Shown piece after piece: positions 61,180 to 64,000 of a stretch of 64,000 bases of DNA. Within the stretch, counting starts at the first letter, position 1, and each line of letters opens with the position of its first letter. Below the pieces are notes generated by a model. It saw only the letters and a program-made list of their open reading frames with translations. It made no database searches and had not been told where the DNA came from. Origin of the DNA: JAWLGZ01 sp041690635 (GTDB lineage: Bacteria; Pseudomonadota; Gammaproteobacteria; Thiohalomonadales; Thiohalomonadaceae); contig JAWLGZ010000001.1 in the NCBI GenBank assembly GCA_041690635.1, forward strand, positions 186,001 to 250,000, in the 5' to 3' direction. Both the position numbers and the translations under genes were made by a program.

Positions 61180-62424
61180 ATGAATACCCTATCCGTCGTA
61201 TTCCTGGCAGCCCTGCTGCTTGCGACCACCGTCCAGCTCTGGCTCGCCCGCCGTCACGTGGTGCGGGTCGCTGCCCACCGGGACCAGGTTCCCGAAGCGT
61301 TTCGTGAGCGCATTCCCATTGCGGCCCACCGCCGCGCGGCCGACTACACCGCCGCCCGCACCCGGATGGGCATGGCGGAGGCCGTGTTCGGAGCGGTCGT
61401 ACTGCTCGCCTGGACACTGGGCGGCGGCCTGGCACTCCTTGACGACGCCTGGCGTGGAACCGGTCTGGGGCCGGTCGCCCTGGGCACCGGATTCCTGCTC
61501 AGCATCTTTCTGATCCAGGGAGCGTTGGAGCTACCGTTCACCCTCTGGCGCACCTTCACCATCGAACAGCGCTTCGGTTTCAACCGCACCGGGCCGGGGC
61601 TGTTCGCCAGCGATCTGTTCAAGCAGATTCTGCTGCTGCTCCTCATCGGCGCACCTCTGGCGGCGGTGGTCGTCTGGCTGATGCGGGAGACCGGCCCCCT
61701 GTGGTGGCTCTACGTGTGGGGGGTGTGGATGGGCTTCAGCCTGCTGATGCTGTGGGCCTATCCTGCCGTGATCGCCCCGCTCTTCAACAAATTCATCCCA
61801 CTGGAGGACGAAACGCTCACCCGGCGCATTGAACGGTTGCTCGATCGGAGCGGCTTCACCGCCAGCGGCATCTACGTCATGGACGGTTCCCGCCGTTCCG
61901 CCCACGGAAACGCCTACTTCACCGGGATCGGCCGCAACAAACGCATCGTCTTTTTCGACACGCTGCTCGAAACCCTGAAACCCGAGGAGATCGAAGCGGT
62001 GCTGGCCCACGAACTGGGACACTTCCGCCGCCGTCATGTGGCCAAGCGGGTCGCCACCCTGGCCGGATTGACGCTGGCCGGTCTGGCCGTGCTCGGTCTG
62101 CTGACGCAACAGCCCTGGTTCTACGTGGGGCTCGGCGCCTCCACACCTTCGGTGCACATGGCACTGGCCCTGTTCCTGCTCGTCTCACCGGTCTTCACCT
62201 TTTTTCTGCAGCCGGTGATGGCGGGACTGATGCGCCGGCACGAATTCGAGGCCGACGCCTACGCCGCGGAGGTGAGCGGGGCGGGACACCTGATTCAGGC
62301 GCTGGTGAAACTCTATCGGGACAACGCCTCCACCCTGACACCCGATCCCCTCTTCTCCGCCTTTCACGACTCCCACCCCCCGGCGCCGGTGCGGGTGGCC
62401 CACCTCTCCGCTAAGATGCCGTAG
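61180..62424 (+). CDS. M48-family membrane metalloprotease (Ste24-like)
   Basis: 414-residue protein with about seven membrane helices and the zinc site HELGHFRRRH near 278, with the third ligand in RHEFEADAYAAEV near 352. Close to the CAAX prenyl protease 1/Ste24 group, which in bacteria acts in membrane-protein quality control. N-terminal peptidase M48_N segment (FIEQ..-type TFTIEQRFGFNRTGP) is present. ATG at 61180; TTCAAATTGATACAATTGG upstream may be its promoter. It ends 28 bp before the pterin dehydratase gene. Confidence 0.9.
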   Translation: MNTLSVVFLAALLLATTVQLWLARRHVVRVAAHRDQVPEAFRERIPIAAHRRAADYTAARTRMGMAEAVFGAVVLLAWTLGGGLALLDDAWRGTGLGPVALGTGFLLSIFLIQGALELPFTLWRTFTIEQRFGFNRTGPGLFASDLFKQILLLLLIGAPLAAVVVWLMRETGPLWWLYVWGVWMGFSLLMLWAYPAVIAPLFNKFIPLEDETLTRRIERLLDRSGFTASGIYVMDGSRRSAHGNAYFTGIGRNKRIVFFDTLLETLKPEEIEAVLAHELGHFRRRHVAKRVATLAGLTLAGLAVLGLLTQQPWFYVGLGASTPSVHMALALFLLVSPVFTFFLQPVMAGLMRRHEFEADAYAAEVSGAGHLIQALVKLYRDNASTLTPDPLFSAFHDSHPPAPVRVAHLSAKMP

Positions 62425-62452
62425 ATGCGGATGAATAATGGAGGAGAGCGTG

Positions 62453-62788
62453 ATGGCGGACGATCTGGAGAAGCAGCATTGCGTACCGTGCGAAGGGGGC
62501 ATATCTCCCCTCTCCCCGGCCGAGGCCGACCGGCTGCTGACACAGGTGAGCGACTGGCAGGCGGACGCCGAGAGGCGCTCCATCAGCCGGGAGTTCCGCT
62601 TCAAGAACTTCCACGAGACGATGGCTTTCGTCAACGCGTTGGCGTGGATTGCCCACCGCGAGGATCACCACCCCGACCTGGCGGTCGGCTACAACCGCTG
62701 CACGGTGCGTTACAGCACCCATGCCATTGGCGGGCTCTCGCCCAACGACTTCATCTGTGCCGCCCGCATCGATACCCTGCTGGCCTGA
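62453..62788 (+). CDS. phhB: 4a-hydroxytetrahydrobiopterin dehydratase
   Basis: 111-residue pterin-4a-carbinolamine dehydratase, with the conserved FRFKNFHETMAFVNALAWIA and active-site histidines in HREDHHPDLAVGYNRCTV near 72. ATG at 62453 with GGAGGAGAG upstream. It recycles the pterin cofactor of aromatic amino-acid hydroxylases or acts in molybdopterin-related chemistry; no phenylalanine hydroxylase gene lies nearby. Confidence 0.94.
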   Translation: MADDLEKQHCVPCEGGISPLSPAEADRLLTQVSDWQADAERRSISREFRFKNFHETMAFVNALAWIAHREDHHPDLAVGYNRCTVRYSTHAIGGLSPNDFICAARIDTLLA

Positions 62789-62826
62789 ATGAAATGAGGG
62801 GTGGAGTGTGGGTCGTATAGCACCGA

Positions 62827-63855
62827 ATGGAGAGCGGTAAGGAGATGGCGAAACGTCCCTCCCGTCCACGTCCGGACCATGTCGCCCGCATTCGGGAGTC
62901 GCGCCGCCGCCGTGCTGAGGCGCGTGTGGACCAACTCACCGGCCAATCCCAAGCCCCCCTGTTCCCCGGCCTGGTGGTGGCGGCACACGGTGCAACCGTG
63001 GAGGTGGAGGGAGCCGATGGTGCGCGCCGTATCTGCTTGGTTCCCCGGCGTCACGGACTGGTCGTCGTGGGCGACCGGGTCACCTGGATGCTCGAGGGTG
63101 ATCAGGGGGTGATCGCAGGCCGCGAGCCGCGCACGACGCTCCTGGCACGGCATGACGTCGACGGCTCCCAGCGTCCGCTGGCTGCCAACGTGGATCGAAT
63201 TCTCGTGGTCGCGGCCCCGCTGCCCGTCTACAGCACGGAGCTCATCGACCGCTATCTCGTCGCCGCCGAGGCGACCGGCATCCGCCCGGCGGTGGTGTTG
63301 ACCAAAGTGGATCTCCTCAACCCGGAGGAGCGACGTGCAGCCGAACGGGCGTTGGAGGTGTACCGAACGATTGGCTACGACCTGCTGTTGTCCAGTTCGC
63401 GCGAGGCCCACGGACTGGATACCCTGAACGCTGCCCTCCGTGGTCAGACTTCGGTCTTCGTCGGGCAATCGGGGGCCGGCAAATCCTCCCTGGTGGCAGC
63501 GCTGGTCCCGGAGGCAGAGGTACGCATTGGGGCGATTTCGACCGCGACCGGTCTCGGACGCCATACCACCAGCGCCTCCCGGCTCTACCACCTGCCGGAC
63601 GGCGGTGCGATCATCGACTCGCCGGGCGTGCGGGATTTCCGTCTCTGGTGCTTGGCACCAGAGACGGTGGCAAACGGATTTCGGGAGTTTCAGCCCTACC
63701 TCGGGCGGTGCCGATTCCGGGACTGCCGCCACGAGGGGGAACCGGGGTGCGCGATCGAAGCGGCCGTGGCAGCGGGAACAATTGCCCCCCCCAGGCTCGA
63801 GAGTTACCGGCGAATCGTCGCCGAAAATGAACGGCTGCCCGCCCTCGACTACTGA
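62827..63855 (+). CDS. rsgA: ribosome small-subunit maturation GTPase RsgA
   Basis: 342-residue circularly permuted GTPase for late 30S assembly: N-terminal OB fold (about 45-115), then G4 LTKVDLLN (near 158), G1 GQSGAGKSSLVAAL (near 212), G3 IIDSPGVRDF (near 260) and a zinc domain with CRFRDCRHEGEPGCAI near 293. Start ATG at 62827; an ATG six codons on is possible. Same direction as phhB, 38 bp apart. Confidence 0.95.
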   Translation: MESGKEMAKRPSRPRPDHVARIRESRRRRAEARVDQLTGQSQAPLFPGLVVAAHGATVEVEGADGARRICLVPRRHGLVVVGDRVTWMLEGDQGVIAGREPRTTLLARHDVDGSQRPLAANVDRILVVAAPLPVYSTELIDRYLVAAEATGIRPAVVLTKVDLLNPEERRAAERALEVYRTIGYDLLLSSSREAHGLDTLNAALRGQTSVFVGQSGAGKSSLVAALVPEAEVRIGAISTATGLGRHTTSASRLYHLPDGGAIIDSPGVRDFRLWCLAPETVANGFREFQPYLGRCRFRDCRHEGEPGCAIEAAVAAGTIAPPRLESYRRIVAENERLPALDY

Positions 63856-64000
63856 CCGGGCGGCCCGAGCACCTGCTCGAACATCTGCTCCAGATCGCCT
63901 CCCGCCCGCTCCGCATCAATAGCCGGGGTGCGCCCGGGCGGCACGGCAACCGGCGCCATGAGCGGCGCGGCCTCACCCCGAGGTGCTACCGGAGAATCCA
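63850..64000 (-). CDS. C-terminal end of an unidentified protein, cut by window edge
   Basis: In the minus-strand frame ending with TAG at 63850-63852 about 49 codons are open up to the window edge (PRGEAAPLMAPVAVPPGRTP, then AERAGGDLEQMFEQVLGPPG). A proline/alanine-rich linker followed by a short amphipathic helix is plausible for a real C-terminus, and it would overlap the rsgA stop by 6 bp. Too short to name. Confidence 0.4.

Overview
The window is GC-rich gammaproteobacterial chromosome. The leuCDB-asd block, the Pseudomonas/Chromatiales-style order of the flagellar and chemotaxis genes, and flavocytochrome c sulfide dehydrogenase genes suggest a free-living, motile, sulfur-oxidising member of or near the Chromatiales. 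Genus and species cannot be read from the sequence alone.

Layout. 1-4195 (minus strand): leuC-leuD-leuB-asd (asd cut by the window edge), with a divergent LysR regulator and a small unknown gene (4609-5984). 6663-10580: a sulfur/electron-transfer operon of a nine-haem cytochrome c fused to a membrane cytochrome b, then a dihaem cytochrome c and the FAD subunit of flavocytochrome c sulfide dehydrogenase. 10854-18816: MFS transporter, PKHD-type hydroxylase, aroC, a PAS-GGDEF-EAL protein and two coupled GT4 glycosyltransferases. 18892-31850: a chromosomal integron region. 32276-38347: hemN, prmB, mog and the complete AmmeMemoRadiSam triad. 38374-60193: a GYF/pentapeptide-repeat membrane protein, a FliK-like/FlhB-like pair, then one long minus-strand motility locus (fliLMNOPQR-flhBA-flhFG-fliA-cheYZAB-motCD-parA-cheW-cheW-DUF2802), with a good sigma-54 promoter match in front of fliL. 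60465-64000: orn, an M48 protease, a pterin dehydratase, rsgA and the 3' end of an unidentified gene.

The integron is the most unusual part. The integrase gene (31065-31850, plus strand) keeps its N-terminal domain, box I and its very C-terminus, but appears to carry an in-frame internal deletion that removes box II and the catalytic tyrosine. Minus-strand cassettes lead away from it (30780 down to about 24757), separated by attC sites of 55-146 bp with recognisable RYYYAAC/GTTRRRY ends. Cargo: an Excalibur-domain membrane protein, two SAM methyltransferases, a DUF1801 protein with an AraC regulator and an oppositely oriented VOC protein, a frameshifted LysE exporter, a very small membrane peptide, a DUF3592 protein and a frameshifted unknown. 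Beyond the last attC lies a 5.3-kb block (FAD oxidoreductase, hybrid histidine kinase, diguanylate-cyclase response regulator) that looks like one signalling pathway. It is followed by a clipped attC, a gene remnant and another VOC gene, so the block appears to sit inside a formerly continuous array. The array looks frozen in cis and partly decaying.

Dispersed palindromic repeats are common between genes. No rRNA, tRNA or CRISPR array was recognised.
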